Part shown: one piece after another, positions 46,709 through 56,378 of the stretch
How the letters are laid out: each line of letters starts with the position of its first letter
Numbering within the stretch: the stretch's first letter is position 1
The notes under the pieces: generated by a model
What the model saw: only the letters and a program-made list of their open reading frames with translations
What the model was told of the DNA's origin: nothing
Database searches by the model: none
Assembly: GCF_003590715.1 (NCBI RefSeq)
Contig: NZ_QQVY01000005.1
Location: 98,255 to 162,254 of the forward strand
Direction: 5' to 3'
Source of the DNA: Paracoccus sp. JM45
GTDB lineage: Bacteria > Pseudomonadota > Alphaproteobacteria > Rhodobacterales > Rhodobacteraceae
DNA: 64,000 nucleotides
Position numbers and translations under genes: made by a program

Positions 46709-48106
46709 TCATGCAATTTCGTAGGGCAAAGGGCCATTGCGATCGGCAGGGATGCGTAAGGGGCGGTCAATTGGCGGAACCGAGCGTTGGTGACAGTCGG
46801 GTCGTGGACAGATACGGCATGAGATTCCGATGGGATCAAAGACCCTTGGTTTGGTCAGGTCCAGCCCGTCGGCATAGACCATCCCCTCAGCTTGCGTCAC
46901 TTCGCAGCCCAGTCCTATGGCAAAACGGCGGACCGGCGCGTTGAAGGCGCCGGCGTGTTTTGAGACATCGCGCGACAATAAAAGATAGCGCACCCCGTCT
47001 GGCGTTTCTGCAAGCTGCCGCAAAAACCGCCCCGGCTGTTCAAAGGCCTGATGTACATTCCACAACGGACATGCCCCGCCAAAGCGCGCAAATTGCAGAC
47101 GCGTGGCCGAATGGCGCTTGGTGATCGTGCCTGCCTGATCGACCCGCACGAAGAAAAAGGGCACACCCTTTGAACCGGGGCGCTGCATCGTTGACAGGCG
47201 GTGGGCGACTTGTTCCAGCGATGCGCCGAACAGATGCGACAACCGTTCCAGATCATGACGTTCTGTCTGCGCCGCTGCCAGAAACTGGCGATAGGGCATC
47301 AGGGCAGCACCCGCGAAGTAATTGGCCATGCCCACGCGCGCGATTTCCCGCGCGGTCTCACTGCGGAAACGGGCCAGATCCAAGGTGGCCTCAAGCAGGT
47401 CGTTCTGGTGTTCCAGCGCCACCAGATGCAGCAGCTGGAACAGGCGGGTCGGACCTTCGGTCGCGGCGTTTACAAGGATCTGGTTGCCAATGCGTTTGAA
47501 GACTGAATTTGCAGGCATCTCGGACAATTGCACCTGAATGCCGCGCTTGGCCAAGGCGGCGACGGCCAGCTGCCATGGGTCCTGTCGCTTGCCATCGGGG
47601 CAGGCAAAGCGCTCGGCGGCGCGATCCACAGCATCAATATAGTTGTCGCAGTAATGGAAGAAATCACGCACTTCCTCCCACGGGGTTGAAAGGCTGTTGC
47701 GGCCATCCGCCCCGATGGCCTGATCCATCGCTGCCAGCCGTTCCTGCCCCTGCCGATGCACCCGGTAAAGGTCCAGAAATGCCCGCGCCAAAACGGGCGC
47801 GTTGGTCGCCGCCAGCCGCAGATCGGCCAAAGGGGGCGTGGCGTCGAACAGCGGGTCGGCCAATGCCTCTTGCATGTCGATGACCATACGTTCCGCGTCA
47901 CCGGCGGCCAATGTGGTCAGATCGACGCCGAATTCCTGCGCCAGACGCAATAAGGCACCGGCTGAAATGGGCCGGTGGTTATTTTCCATCTGCGACAGAT
48001 AGGGCAGGGACACGCCAAGGCTTTCGGCAAAGCGCTTTTGTGTCAGACCGGCACGGGCACGGGTTTCACGCAGCGCACTGCCGGCATAGATTTTCTGCGT
48101 CGCCAT
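46709..48106 (-). CDS. PccR/ScfR-type short-chain acyl-CoA transcriptional regulator
   Basis: A 465-residue regulator of the RamB/PccR family. An XRE helix-turn-helix covers about residues 9-63 (LRETRARAGLTQKRFAESLG). A middle IrrE/DUF955-like domain follows, then a DUF2083 C-terminal region. The family ending with cysteines is CRICPRPDCHQR. PccR of Rhodobacter sphaeroides controls propionyl-CoA carboxylase through TTTGCAAA sites. Two TTTGCAAA sites lie directly in front of this gene, suggesting self-regulation. Valine genes producing propionyl-CoA are about 6 kb away. Confidence 0.9.
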   Translation of the reverse strand: MATQKIYAGSALRETRARAGLTQKRFAESLGVSLPYLSQMENNHRPISAGALLRLAQEFGVDLTTLAAGDAERMVIDMQEALADPLFDATPPLADLRLAATNAPVLARAFLDLYRVHRQGQERLAAMDQAIGADGRNSLSTPWEEVRDFFHYCDNYIDAVDRAAERFACPDGKRQDPWQLAVAALAKRGIQVQLSEMPANSVFKRIGNQILVNAATEGPTRLFQLLHLVALEHQNDLLEATLDLARFRSETAREIARVGMANYFAGAALMPYRQFLAAAQTERHDLERLSHLFGASLEQVAHRLSTMQRPGSKGVPFFFVRVDQAGTITKRHSATRLQFARFGGACPLWNVHQAFEQPGRFLRQLAETPDGVRYLLLSRDVSKHAGAFNAPVRRFAIGLGCEVTQAEGMVYADGLDLTKPRVFDPIGISCRICPRPDCHQRSVPPIDRPLRIPADRNGPLPYEIA

Positions 48107-48118
48107 GACCCCTCCGGT

Positions 48119-48147
48119 TTTGCAAAGCGAAGTCTAGCTTTTGCAAA
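48119..48147 (-). promoter_or_regulatory. Two TTTGCAAA sites upstream of the PccR-type regulator
   Basis: Perfect copies of TTTGCAAA at 48119-48126 and 48140-48147 have centres 21 bp apart, about two helical turns. The nearer copy lies 13 bp before the start codon. TTTGCAAA is the half site of the PccR motif, so this is a good autoregulatory operator candidate, although the known spacing in R. sphaeroides is shorter. Confidence 0.65.
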
Positions 48148-48166
48148 GGCGATGCCGCAAGTGGCG

Positions 48167-49363
48167 TTAGGCCACCAGCATAATCCGACGTTCGCGGTGG
48201 AACACCCAAAGGATGGCCACCAGCGATCCCAAGGCCGAACAGCACATGATCACCAGCAAAGGTGTCGCGCCGCTGCCCGGTTGCAGCAAGGCCCCCGCCA
48301 GTGCCGACAGGGCCGCGCCGCCAGCAACGGCCATTGCGCCGCCAAGACCGGATGCGGTTCCGGCCAGTTCGGGGCGGATGCCCATCATGCCGGCATTGGC
48401 ATTGGGAAGGACCATGCCATTGCCCAGCCCCATCATCGCGATCGCACCGAAAAAGGCCAGCGGACGGATCTGACTGCCCAGATCGACCAGAAGCGCCGCC
48501 GTCAGGGCGGTCAGGCAGGTCAGTGCACCCATCAGGATCATCACGTTCAGCCCCAGCCGCGCCGAATTGCGGGCCGAGATGAAATTGCCGGTGATATAAC
48601 CGATCGAGGGGGCCGCGAACCAATAGCCGACCTTGGCAGGTGTCAGACCAAAGACCTGTTCCCCGACAAAGGGCGCGCCGCCCAGATAGGCAAAGAACGC
48701 CCCCGACGACAGCGTCGCGGCCAGACAGTATCCCCAGAAGCGATGGGACCGGAACAGGACCGGATAATTCGCCATCTGCCGCCGCAGGGACATGCCGCCG
48801 CCCCGCACGGTTTCGCCCATATCCCGATAGGCAATGACCAGCGCCAGCAGGGCCAGAATGCCCATAACAGCGAAATTTGCCTGCCAACCGAATAATTCGT
48901 CCAGAACTCCGCCAAAAACCGGGGCCATCATCGGGACAACAGCCATGCCCATCGTGACATAGCCAAGCATCGCCGCGGCCTGATCCCCGTCGTAAAGGTC
49001 GCGAACAACAGCGCGCGGCACCAGCATGCAGACAGTGATCACCGATTGCAGTAGGCGGAAAATCAGGAATGTCGTAACAGTGGTGGCCAGCAATGTACCT
49101 ATGGTCGCCAGCAGGAACAGCGCCAGCGACCCCAGCACCACGGGTCTGCGTCCAAAGCGGTCACTGACCGGACCGCCCAGCAACTGCAAGACCGCGCTGG
49201 CCCCGATATAGGCCGATACCGACAGCTGCATCACTGCATAATCAACCTGAAAATCGCGTGCCATACCGGGCAGAGACGGCAGGAAGACATTCATCGACAA
49301 GGCGGAAACGCCGGACAGGATGACCAGTGTCAGCAGATGCGGGGCAGTGCGGGAATGGGGCAT
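48167..49363 (-). CDS. Bcr/CflA family drug efflux MFS transporter
   Basis: Twelve-helix inner-membrane antiporter of the DHA1 Bcr/CflA group (398 aa). Typical parts are MNVFLPSLPGMARDF in helix 1, SVSAYIGASAVLQLLGGPVSDRFGRRPV (motif A), and RLLQSVITVCMLVPRAVVRDL. NGMVLPNANAG lies in the second half. It may export drugs or metabolites; the substrate is unknown. The ATG at 49363 has AAGGA. It ends 60 bp before the regulator start and may be unrelated to it. Confidence 0.9.
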   Translation of the reverse strand: MPHSRTAPHLLTLVILSGVSALSMNVFLPSLPGMARDFQVDYAVMQLSVSAYIGASAVLQLLGGPVSDRFGRRPVVLGSLALFLLATIGTLLATTVTTFLIFRLLQSVITVCMLVPRAVVRDLYDGDQAAAMLGYVTMGMAVVPMMAPVFGGVLDELFGWQANFAVMGILALLALVIAYRDMGETVRGGGMSLRRQMANYPVLFRSHRFWGYCLAATLSSGAFFAYLGGAPFVGEQVFGLTPAKVGYWFAAPSIGYITGNFISARNSARLGLNVMILMGALTCLTALTAALLVDLGSQIRPLAFFGAIAMMGLGNGMVLPNANAGMMGIRPELAGTASGLGGAMAVAGGAALSALAGALLQPGSGATPLLVIMCCSALGSLVAILWVFHRERRIMLVA

Positions 49364-49440
49364 TCGGTGTCCTTGCATGCCCCTTCGGGACGGTTTCTAC
49401 GTCCCAAATATGCACAACGTGCAATCCCCGCCGCAAGTGT

Positions 49441-50091
49441 TTAGTGGTTGGCGAAAGGTGCGGCATTCCCCCACAGGGCTTGCACCTTCTGATCACGCCC
49501 GCAGGAATCGCGATACAGCTTATAGGCCGAGGCTTTCGACCGTGGCCCGAAACGCGTCAGGATCAGATCGTCCTGCTTGTAATAGTCTTGATGATAGGCG
49601 TCGGCGTCATAGAACTGCCCCGCATCAAGGATCGGCGTAACAATGCTCTGGCCCAGATCGGCGGCGGCCTGCGCCTTGGCGCGTTCGGCGGCCTGACGTT
49701 CGGAGGGGTTTTTCACAAAGACCGCCGTGCGATAGCTGTCGCCACGATCACAGAACTGGCCCCCCGCATCCGTCGGATCGACCGACCGGAAATAGGCATA
49801 AAGGATCTGGTCATAGCTGACCTTTGCGGGGTCATAGACGATGCGCGCGGCTTCGTAATGGCCTGTGCCTCCGCCTGTCACCTGTTCATAGCTGGGATTG
49901 GCGACAGTGCCGCCGGTAAAGCCTGAATAAACCTCGGATACGCCGGACAGCTTTTCGAAATCGGCCTCGACGCACCAGAAACAGCCACCTGCAAGAATGG
50001 CGGTGTCCTGTGCCTGACTGATGGCGGGGGCGGCTGCAAAGCCAAGGGCGACGGATGCCGCAAGGGCAAGGCGGGTTAGGGTCTTGGTCAT
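49441..50091 (-). CDS. msrA: Peptide-methionine (S)-S-oxide reductase MsrA, secreted
   Basis: Repair enzyme for methionine-S-sulfoxide (216 aa). A signal peptide (about residues 1-27, ending ISQAQ) sends it to the periplasm, which is less common than cytoplasmic MsrA. The active site is [12 protein letters not shown], with the nucleophilic Cys in [15 protein letters not shown] and the DAYHQDYY segment follow. ATG 50091 has AGGAGG. The gene is single, between the exporter and dnaB. Confidence 0.94.
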   Translation of the reverse strand: MTKTLTRLALAASVALGFAAAPAISQAQDTAILAGGCFWCVEADFEKLSGVSEVYSGFTGGTVANPSYEQVTGGGTGHYEAARIVYDPAKVSYDQILYAYFRSVDPTDAGGQFCDRGDSYRTAVFVKNPSERQAAERAKAQAAADLGQSIVTPILDAGQFYDADAYHQDYYKQDDLILTRFGPRSKASAYKLYRDSCGRDQKVQALWGNAAPFANH

Positions 50092-50160
50092 ATGGCCTCC
50101 TGTTTGCGATATCGTGCGGGCAGGAGGCCAGCTGTTCAAATCAACGGCGCGTGAAGCGGG

Positions 50161-51648
50161 CTATTCCCACTGCGACTGTCGGTCGCGGGCAAGGTTGCCA
50201 AAGCGGGTGAACTGGCCTTCGAAGGACAGCTCGACCGTGCCGATGGGACCGTGGCGCTGCTTGCCAAGGATCACCTCGGCCTTGCCATGGACGTTTTCCA
50301 TGATCTGCTGCCATTTGGCCATTGCATCCAGATCGGCATCCGAGGGCTTTTCGCGTTCCTTGTAGTATTCCTCGCGGAACACGAACATCACGATATCGGC
50401 GTCCTGCTCGATCGAGCCGGATTCGCGCAGGTCCGACAGCTGCGGGCGTTTGTCTTCGCGGTTCTCGACCTGACGTGACAGCTGGGACAGGGCGATAACG
50501 GGGATGTTCAATTCCTTGGCGACGGCTTTCAGACCTTGGGTAATCTCTGACACCTCGTTCACGCGGCTGTCCTTGGCCGAAGCGGCCTTTAGCAGCTGAA
50601 GATAGTCGACCATCAGCACGTCCAGACCATGCGTCCGCTTCAGTTTGCGCGCACGGGCGGCCAGCTGGTTGATCGGCAGGGCGGGGGTGTCGTCAATAAA
50701 CAGCGGGCAGTTCTGCAGCGCGTGGGCGGCTTCGACGAAACGGCGGAATTCACCTTCGTCCATATTGCCCGAACGGATGCGTTCGGAGGGCACTTCGGCG
50801 GCTTCTGACAGAATACGCGCGGCCAGCTGTTCGGCGGACATTTCCAGACTAAAAAAGCCTACGACGCCGCCTTCGATGGTGCCATGCGTGCCGTCGGGCT
50901 TTTCGCCCATCTTATGCGCCTTGGCAATGTTGAAGGCCACGTTGGTGGCCAGCGCGGTTTTCCCCATCGAGGGACGACCGGCCAGAATAACAAGGTCCGA
51001 ATTGTTCAAACCACCCATCTTGGTGTCCAGATCGACCAGTCCGGTTGAAATCCCCGACAGCTTGCCATCACGCTGATAGGCAGCATTGGCAACCTGAACA
51101 GCGCCGGTGACAGCCTTGAGGAAGCTTTGGAAGCCGCGTTCCGCAACACCCTGTTCGCCCAGCTTGTACAGCGTCTGTTCGGCGGCCTTGATCTGTTCTT
51201 CGGCTTCGTCACCGACCTCGACCATCGACGCGCGGGCGGAAATATCCTGCCCCAGCTGCATCAATTCGCGGCGCAGGGCGAATTCGCGGATCATCTGGGC
51301 ATAGTCACGCGCCGCATAGGCACTGATCGCGGAACTGGCCATGCGGGCCAGATAGGCAGGACCGCCCAGTTCCTTCAATCCGTCGTCATTTTCAAGGAAG
51401 GCCTTGATGGTGACAGGGCTGGCCAGCGCGTTCTTGCGAATGCGTTCGCCGCAGATGTCATAGATTCGCGCATGGACCGGATGATAGAAATGGTCGGCTT
51501 TGATGATCTGGCTGACGCGGTCAAAGACGTCGTTATTGGTCAGCAATGCCCCCAGAAGCTGTTGTTCAGCCTCGATTGAATAGGGGATGGCGACCTTTTC
51601 TTCGGACTCTGTGTCCTGCCCCGGAACGATAACGCGCAATCCGCTCAT
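50161..51648 (-). CDS. dnaB: Replicative DNA helicase DnaB
   Basis: Hexameric 5'-3' helicase of the replication fork (495 aa). It has an N-terminal domain beginning SIEAEQQLLGALL. The RecA-type ATPase has Walker A GRPSMGKTALATN, Walker B VLMVDYLQLL, and SQLSRQVENRE followed by LRESGSIEQDAD. No intein is present. It follows pyrC-pyrE on the same strand; the 76-bp gap holds a hairpin. Confidence 0.97.
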   Translation of the reverse strand: MSGLRVIVPGQDTESEEKVAIPYSIEAEQQLLGALLTNNDVFDRVSQIIKADHFYHPVHARIYDICGERIRKNALASPVTIKAFLENDDGLKELGGPAYLARMASSAISAYAARDYAQMIREFALRRELMQLGQDISARASMVEVGDEAEEQIKAAEQTLYKLGEQGVAERGFQSFLKAVTGAVQVANAAYQRDGKLSGISTGLVDLDTKMGGLNNSDLVILAGRPSMGKTALATNVAFNIAKAHKMGEKPDGTHGTIEGGVVGFFSLEMSAEQLAARILSEAAEVPSERIRSGNMDEGEFRRFVEAAHALQNCPLFIDDTPALPINQLAARARKLKRTHGLDVLMVDYLQLLKAASAKDSRVNEVSEITQGLKAVAKELNIPVIALSQLSRQVENREDKRPQLSDLRESGSIEQDADIVMFVFREEYYKEREKPSDADLDAMAKWQQIMENVHGKAEVILGKQRHGPIGTVELSFEGQFTRFGNLARDRQSQWE

Positions 51649-51689
51649 GCTTGGTAACCCCGACGATTCTGCATCAGGCCTTATCGCAC

Positions 51690-51707
51690 GGCCCTTGGAT
51701 AAGGGCC
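51690..51707 (-). other. Hairpin between pyrE and dnaB
   Basis: GGCCCTT and AAGGGCC form a perfect 7-bp stem around GGAT in the gap after pyrE. There is no T-run, so it may be a weak terminator or processing site. Confidence 0.45.
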
Positions 51708-51724
51708 ATGCGCTTTGCCGGAAT

Positions 51725-52396
51725 TCAGCTGTTTGCTGCCTGCCACTGACGCGGATTGGTCAGGAAGGTCTGGACCTCGTTCAAGGTGTCCTTGTCGAAG
51801 GATTCCTGTTCGCGGGCTTCGGCCAGCACATCCCACCATGTGCACAGGTGGTGCAGTTGCACGCCATGATCGGCCAGACGCTGGGTCGTTTCGGGGAAAA
51901 TCCCGTAATAGAAGATCACCGCCGTATGCGCGCAGGTGGCGCCGGTTTCGCGGATTGCATCGACAAATGACAGTTTGCTGCCGCCATCGGTGGTCAGATC
52001 CTCGACCAGCAGGACGCGCTGGCCTTCGGTCATGACGCCTTCGATGCGGGCATTGCGGCCATAGCCTTTGGGTTTTTTGCGCACATAGGTCATCGGCAGC
52101 GCTAGACGTTCGGCAACCATCGCACCAAAGGGGATGCCCGCTGTTTCACCGCCTGCGACGTTGTCGAAGGCCTCGAAGCCCGCGTCGCGCATGACGGTTG
52201 CGGCCATGAAATCCATCAGTGTGGCACGGACGCGCGGAAAGCTGATGATGCGGCGGCAATCCACATAGGTCGGACCCTTCAGGCCGGACGCATAGGTGAA
52301 GGGCGTTTCGGCGTTGAAATCTACCGCCTTGATTTCCAGCAGCATCCGCGCCGTGAGGCGGGCGATTTCTTCGCGGGTCGGGAAAGTCAGGCTCAT
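51725..52396 (-). CDS. pyrE: Orotate phosphoribosyltransferase
   Basis: Pyrimidine synthesis enzyme that joins orotate to PRPP (223 aa). The PRPP motif is [17 protein letters not shown]. The conserved [12 protein letters not shown] and [13 protein letters not shown] segments are present. The ATG at 52396 has GGAGG and overlaps the pyrC stop in ATGA. Confidence 0.95.
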   Translation of the reverse strand: MSLTFPTREEIARLTARMLLEIKAVDFNAETPFTYASGLKGPTYVDCRRIISFPRVRATLMDFMAATVMRDAGFEAFDNVAGGETAGIPFGAMVAERLALPMTYVRKKPKGYGRNARIEGVMTEGQRVLLVEDLTTDGGSKLSFVDAIRETGATCAHTAVIFYYGIFPETTQRLADHGVQLHHLCTWWDVLAEAREQESFDKDTLNEVQTFLTNPRQWQAANS

Positions 52397-53436
52397 ACGT
52401 CCTCCAGATGCCAATAAAGCGGGAAGCCGGGATCGAAGACAGTGACATCTTCGCCGCCGGCGGAAATGGTTGCGGGATAGGGGGCGGGCGTGTCGAGGCG
52501 CACCAATGTGATGCGATCATCGGACGGTGCCATGCGATAGAAGGCCGCGCCATTCAGACTGGTGAATGCCTCCAGCCGGTCCAGCGCATTGTCGTCCTGA
52601 AAGGCTTGGGCCAGAATGGACATGGTGTTCGGGGCGGTAAAGCAGCCTGCACAGCCACATGCCTGCAGCTTGGCAGTATCGGGATGGGGCGCACTGTCGG
52701 TACCCAGAAAGAACCGGCCTTCGCCGCTGGTGGCTGCCTGACGCAGGGCCAGACGGTGGCTTTCACGCTTGGCGACGGGCAGGCAGTAATAATGGGGCCG
52801 GATGCCGCCCGCCAGAATGGCATTGCGGTTGATGACCAGATGATGCGTCGTAATCGTCGCTGCCAGATCGTCGCCACCCGAACGTGCGTAATCGACACCG
52901 TCCGAGGTGGTGATGTGTTCCATGACCACCCGCAGGCCCGGCACCTTGCGACGGATGGGGTCCAGAACAGTGTCGATGAACACAGCCTCTCGGTCGAAGA
53001 TATCGACGGCAGGGTCGGTGACTTCGCCGTGGACGCACATGGTGATGCCATGTTCGGCCATCGCTTCCAGCACGGGGCGCACGCGGTCCATGTCGGTCAC
53101 GCCGCTGTCGGAATTGGTGGTCGCCCCCGCAGGATACAGTTTGACCGCGCGGATGATGCCGGCCTTGAAGGCGGCGACCACATCGGCGGGGTCCGTCGCA
53201 TCCGTCAGATACAGCGTCATCTGCGGTTGCAGCGGCGCACCTTCGGGCAATGCGGCCAGGATCCGGTCGCGGTAAGCTGCCGCTTGTGCACCGGTCACCA
53301 CGGGCGGGACAAGGTTCGGCATAATGATTGCACGGCCAAAACCGGCGGAATGCGGGGCCACGGCAGCCAGCATCGCGCCATCGCGCAGATGCAGGTGCCA
53401 ATCGTCGGGGCGGCGAAGCGTCAGCGTTTGTGTCAT
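52393..53436 (-). CDS. pyrC: Dihydroorotase (PyrC type)
   Basis: Zinc amidohydrolase that cyclises carbamoyl aspartate (347 aa). The metal motif is [13 protein letters not shown]. The carboxylated lysine is in [17 protein letters not shown], and further ligands are in CVHGEV and [11 protein letters not shown]. The [11 protein letters not shown] aspartate is present. It is the short PyrC class I type. The start ATG 53436 has AAAGGCAG. It is the first gene of the pyrC-pyrE pair. Confidence 0.96.
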   Translation of the reverse strand: MTQTLTLRRPDDWHLHLRDGAMLAAVAPHSAGFGRAIIMPNLVPPVVTGAQAAAYRDRILAALPEGAPLQPQMTLYLTDATDPADVVAAFKAGIIRAVKLYPAGATTNSDSGVTDMDRVRPVLEAMAEHGITMCVHGEVTDPAVDIFDREAVFIDTVLDPIRRKVPGLRVVMEHITTSDGVDYARSGGDDLAATITTHHLVINRNAILAGGIRPHYYCLPVAKRESHRLALRQAATSGEGRFFLGTDSAPHPDTAKLQACGCAGCFTAPNTMSILAQAFQDDNALDRLEAFTSLNGAAFYRMAPSDDRITLVRLDTPAPYPATISAGGEDVTVFDPGFPLYWHLEDV

Positions 53437-53595
53437 GAAACTGCCTTTTACATGGTCATGCGGGCTTGCCAAGCATGTGCGTTATAATTCGTGGAACCCT
53501 GCCTGTCAGTTGCCGTTGCTTCTTGCATAACAACACCGCACCCTTAGCGTATGGGCATGATGATCGTGCTTGTGCAAAACAGAAAGACCCGGGAC

Positions 53596-53898
53596 ATGAA
53601 CATGATGATGCTTCCAGCAGCACAGATGCGTCTGGTCAGCCAGTTTTCCCGCATGGCAATCGAATCGCAAATGGTGATCGGAATGCGGATGGCGGGGATG
53701 ATGGGCCTGATGCCGCATGATCCGGGCGAGAATTATCGCATGATCGCCGAAAAACAGGCCGCAGCTTCTGAATCGATGTTTGCGATGGCAAAGGCCGGTA
53801 TGGCCGGTGCCAGCCCTGAACGCGTGATGTCGGCGGCCTTGCGCCCCTACGGCAAACGCACCCGCGCCAATTCACGCCGCCTGACGTCAGGCAAATAG
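53596..53898 (+). CDS. Small methionine-rich protein, phasin-like C-terminus
   Basis: A 100-residue protein very rich in methionine in its first half (MNMMMLPAAQMRLVSQ and GMRMAGMMGLM), with repeated short hydrophobic-polar patterns. The end ALRPYGKRTRANSRRL resembles the C-terminus of phasin-like granule proteins. Similar Rhodobacteraceae proteins are often labelled antifreeze protein, for which I see no basis. The ATG at 53596 is preceded by GGGAC. The function is unknown; granule or membrane-surface binding is one possibility. Confidence 0.75.
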   Translation: MNMMMLPAAQMRLVSQFSRMAIESQMVIGMRMAGMMGLMPHDPGENYRMIAEKQAAASESMFAMAKAGMAGASPERVMSAALRPYGKRTRANSRRLTSGK

Positions 53899-53918
53899 TC
53901 AGCGCTATGATTGATACG

Positions 53919-53949
53919 AAAAAGGCGGCGGGACATCCCGCCGCCTTTT
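53919..53949. terminator. Bidirectional terminator between the Met-rich gene and gap
   Basis: A 9-bp all-GC stem (53924-53932 with 53937-53945) with loop ACAT is flanked by a run of A on the left and TTTT on the right, so it can serve both convergent genes. Confidence 0.93.
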
Positions 53950-53971
53950 CTATTGCAGGTCCAAAGGACGC

Positions 53972-54973
53972 TTAGATCAGTTTGCCCATGGCAACAGCAG
54001 TATCCGACATGCGGTTCGAGAAACCCCATTCGTTGTCATACCACGTCAGAATGCGGCAAAGACGGCCTTCCATGACCTTGGTCTGGTCCATGTGGAAGAT
54101 CGACGAATGCGGATCGTGGTTGAAGTCCGAAGACACCAGCGGTTCGTCCGTATAGGCCAGCACGCCTTTCAGCGGGCCATCGGCAGCCGCGCGGATGGCG
54201 GCGTTGATTTCCTCGACCGAGGTGTCGCGGCTGGTTTCGAAGGTCAGATCGACGACCGAGACGTTGGGCGTCGGAACGCGGATGGCCACGCCGTCCAGCT
54301 TGCCCTTCAGTTCGGGCAGCACCAGACCGACAGCCTTTGCAGCACCGGTCGAGGTCGGGATCATCGACAGCGCAGCTGCGCGGCCACGATACAGATCCTT
54401 ATGCATGGTATCCAGCGTCGGCTGGTCACCGGTATAGCTGTGGATCGTGGTCATGAAGCCGCGATCGATGCCGATCGTGTCGTTCAGAACCTTGACCACC
54501 GGCGACAGGCAGTTGGTGGTGCAGCTGGCGTTCGAGACGATGATGTCATCGGCGGTCAGCGTATCGTCGTTCACACCGAAGACGATTGTCTTATCGGCGT
54601 TTTCACCGGGTGCCGAAATCAGAACCCGCTTGGCGCCGGTCTGAAGATGCGGCTGGCATTTTTCTTTCGAGGTGAAAATGCCGGTGCATTCCATGATCAC
54701 ATCGACATCGCCCCACGGCAATTCAGCCGGGTTGCGGATTGCGGTGACCTTGATCGGGCCGCGGCCCGCATCGATGGTGGATCCATCGACGACGACTTTG
54801 GACGGGAAACGGCCATGCACGCTGTCATAGCGCAGCAAATGGGCGTTGGTCTCGACCGGGCCCAGATCGTTGATGGCGACGACCTCGATATCGGTGCGAC
54901 CCGATTCGATGATTGCGCGCAGGACGTTACGACCGATACGGCCGAAACCGTTAATGGCGACCTTGACTGCCAT
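53972..54973 (-). CDS. gap: Glyceraldehyde-3-phosphate dehydrogenase, type I
   Basis: NAD-dependent glycolytic/gluconeogenic enzyme (333 aa). The NAD loop is [14 protein letters not shown]. The catalytic cysteine is in [12 protein letters not shown], and the substrate segments are [12 protein letters not shown] and [28 protein letters not shown] lies near the end. The reading frame runs further upstream, but the ATG at 54973 with AGAGGGG gives the normal start. Confidence 0.97.
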   Translation of the reverse strand: MAVKVAINGFGRIGRNVLRAIIESGRTDIEVVAINDLGPVETNAHLLRYDSVHGRFPSKVVVDGSTIDAGRGPIKVTAIRNPAELPWGDVDVIMECTGIFTSKEKCQPHLQTGAKRVLISAPGENADKTIVFGVNDDTLTADDIIVSNASCTTNCLSPVVKVLNDTIGIDRGFMTTIHSYTGDQPTLDTMHKDLYRGRAAALSMIPTSTGAAKAVGLVLPELKGKLDGVAIRVPTPNVSVVDLTFETSRDTSVEEINAAIRAAADGPLKGVLAYTDEPLVSSDFNHDPHSSIFHMDQTKVMEGRLCRILTWYDNEWGFSNRMSDTAVAMGKLI

Positions 54974-55077
54974 GGGTACCCCTCTTGAGTAGGTGACGGT
55001 TGCCTTGCTGTAACGCGGCGGCAACCTTGATGCAAACGCCGAAGCACGCTTCGGGACAAAGGACGCAGGTGGCCGGA

Positions 55078-55221
55078 CTAGCGCCAGAAGGCACAATATT
55101 CGATGAACTGGTCCATCGTCTTTCCGACAAATAGCGGCAGCGTCCCGTCCAGCCAGACTTGATCGACAAGAAAGGCTGCGGCGATCAGCAGCAGCAGGGC
55201 GATAGCGATTTGATTGGTCAT
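55078..55221 (-). CDS. Small single-helix membrane protein
   Basis: A 47-residue protein with one hydrophobic helix (about residues 4-20, [17 protein letters not shown]) and a short aromatic tail ending YCAFWR. The ATG at 55221 has GGAGG at good spacing. It lies 104 bp upstream of gap on the same strand. I recognise no family. The good ribosome site and clean composition support a real gene. Confidence 0.7.
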   Translation of the reverse strand: MTNQIAIALLLLIAAAFLVDQVWLDGTLPLFVGKTMDQFIEYCAFWR

Positions 55222-55286
55222 CTGCGCCTCCGGTCGATGGTTTATCACGCGGCGGGCGTTCGGGGGCAAGGCACTTTTGCGGTCAT

Positions 55287-56297
55287 TTATTCATCATCTG
55301 TCGGCAAAAGCAGGGTGATCTGTCCGTCTTCCTGCAGGCGGCGGATGGTGGCCACAACCTCGGTCTTGGCATCCTCGATATCCTTGGGGCGCAATTTGCC
55401 AAGTGCCTCGCGTTCCTCGCGCAGGCCGTCGGACATACGTTGCGACAGATTGGCCAGAATGAAATCTGCGGCAGCCTGATCCTCAGGATCGGAGGCGGCA
55501 AGGGCGCGGATCAAAATAGATTGATCGACATCGCGGACCACGCGGGGCACCTCGCGCGGTTCGATGCGGGTGGGGATATGGGCAAAGATGAAAATCGCCT
55601 TGCGAACACCATCGGCAAATCCGGTGTCGCGTTCATCCAGCACCTGCAACACATCGTCGCGCAAATCGGCGGTGGCAAAATTCAGGATCGCCCCCATCCG
55701 GTCGGCGGCGGGTGTCGGAATGGCGGGACGGGGCAGGGCATTGGCGGCTTGCAGCAGCACCAGCCCCACACGTTTCAAGGCATCGGGCGTCACCCCCGAG
55801 GTCATTGCCATGGCCTGCGCCACGGCGCGCGCCCGATCGCGGGGCATGCCGATAAAGGTGGCCGAGGCCGCCTCGACCGGCAGTTTCGACAGCATCAGCG
55901 CCACCAGTTCGACAGATTCGACATTGGCTAGCTTGATCAGTGTTTCATCCGGCAGCGCACAGATGCGCCCCCACGGATCGCCCCGCCCCGATATGGCATC
56001 CGCCTGCCGCACGCGGTCGCTGCTGGTGTCCGAGATCCGCGCGCCCAGCATGGCCAAGGTGCCGTCCATATCGCCCGGAAAGGTTACGCCGACCGATTCC
56101 AGCCGGTCGCAGAATTCGGTGATGACGGCATCGCGGGTCTGGCGGTCGATCAGTTCCATTCCGGCCATTTCCTGTGCCAGCAATGTCTGTGCGTCGCTGT
56201 CCAGACGATCCAGCCCCGCGACCTGATCGTCATCCAGCAAAAGGCGGACAATCACCGCCGCCTTCTGCCTTTGGCTAAGCCCGATCTGCGTGGTCAT
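55287..56297 (-). CDS. FliG-like flagellar motor switch protein
   Basis: A 336-residue protein of the FliG family, the rotor protein that receives torque from MotA in flagella. N-terminal, middle and C-terminal FliG domains can be seen. The C-terminal LSQRMSDGLREE lines up with the LSQRaadiLRDD torque helix of E. coli, keeping the Arg and the acidic pair. KTEVVATIRRLQEDGQI ends it. No other flagellar gene is near; it lies between gap and purB. It may be a true FliG displaced from its operon or a divergent paralogue. Start 56297 or 56324. Confidence 0.85.
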   Translation of the reverse strand: MTTQIGLSQRQKAAVIVRLLLDDDQVAGLDRLDSDAQTLLAQEMAGMELIDRQTRDAVITEFCDRLESVGVTFPGDMDGTLAMLGARISDTSSDRVRQADAISGRGDPWGRICALPDETLIKLANVESVELVALMLSKLPVEAASATFIGMPRDRARAVAQAMAMTSGVTPDALKRVGLVLLQAANALPRPAIPTPAADRMGAILNFATADLRDDVLQVLDERDTGFADGVRKAIFIFAHIPTRIEPREVPRVVRDVDQSILIRALAASDPEDQAAADFILANLSQRMSDGLREEREALGKLRPKDIEDAKTEVVATIRRLQEDGQITLLLPTDDE

Positions 56298-56378
56298 TCT
56301 TGCCCCCATGGTGGTCATCATCAACTGACGGCCACCATGGCAGACAATCCCTAACCCAAAGTTAGCGGAATGTTCCCT

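Noticed and set aside
50161..51648. Intein in dnaB, a common insertion site
   Set aside because: The helicase motifs are continuous and the length of 495 residues is normal.
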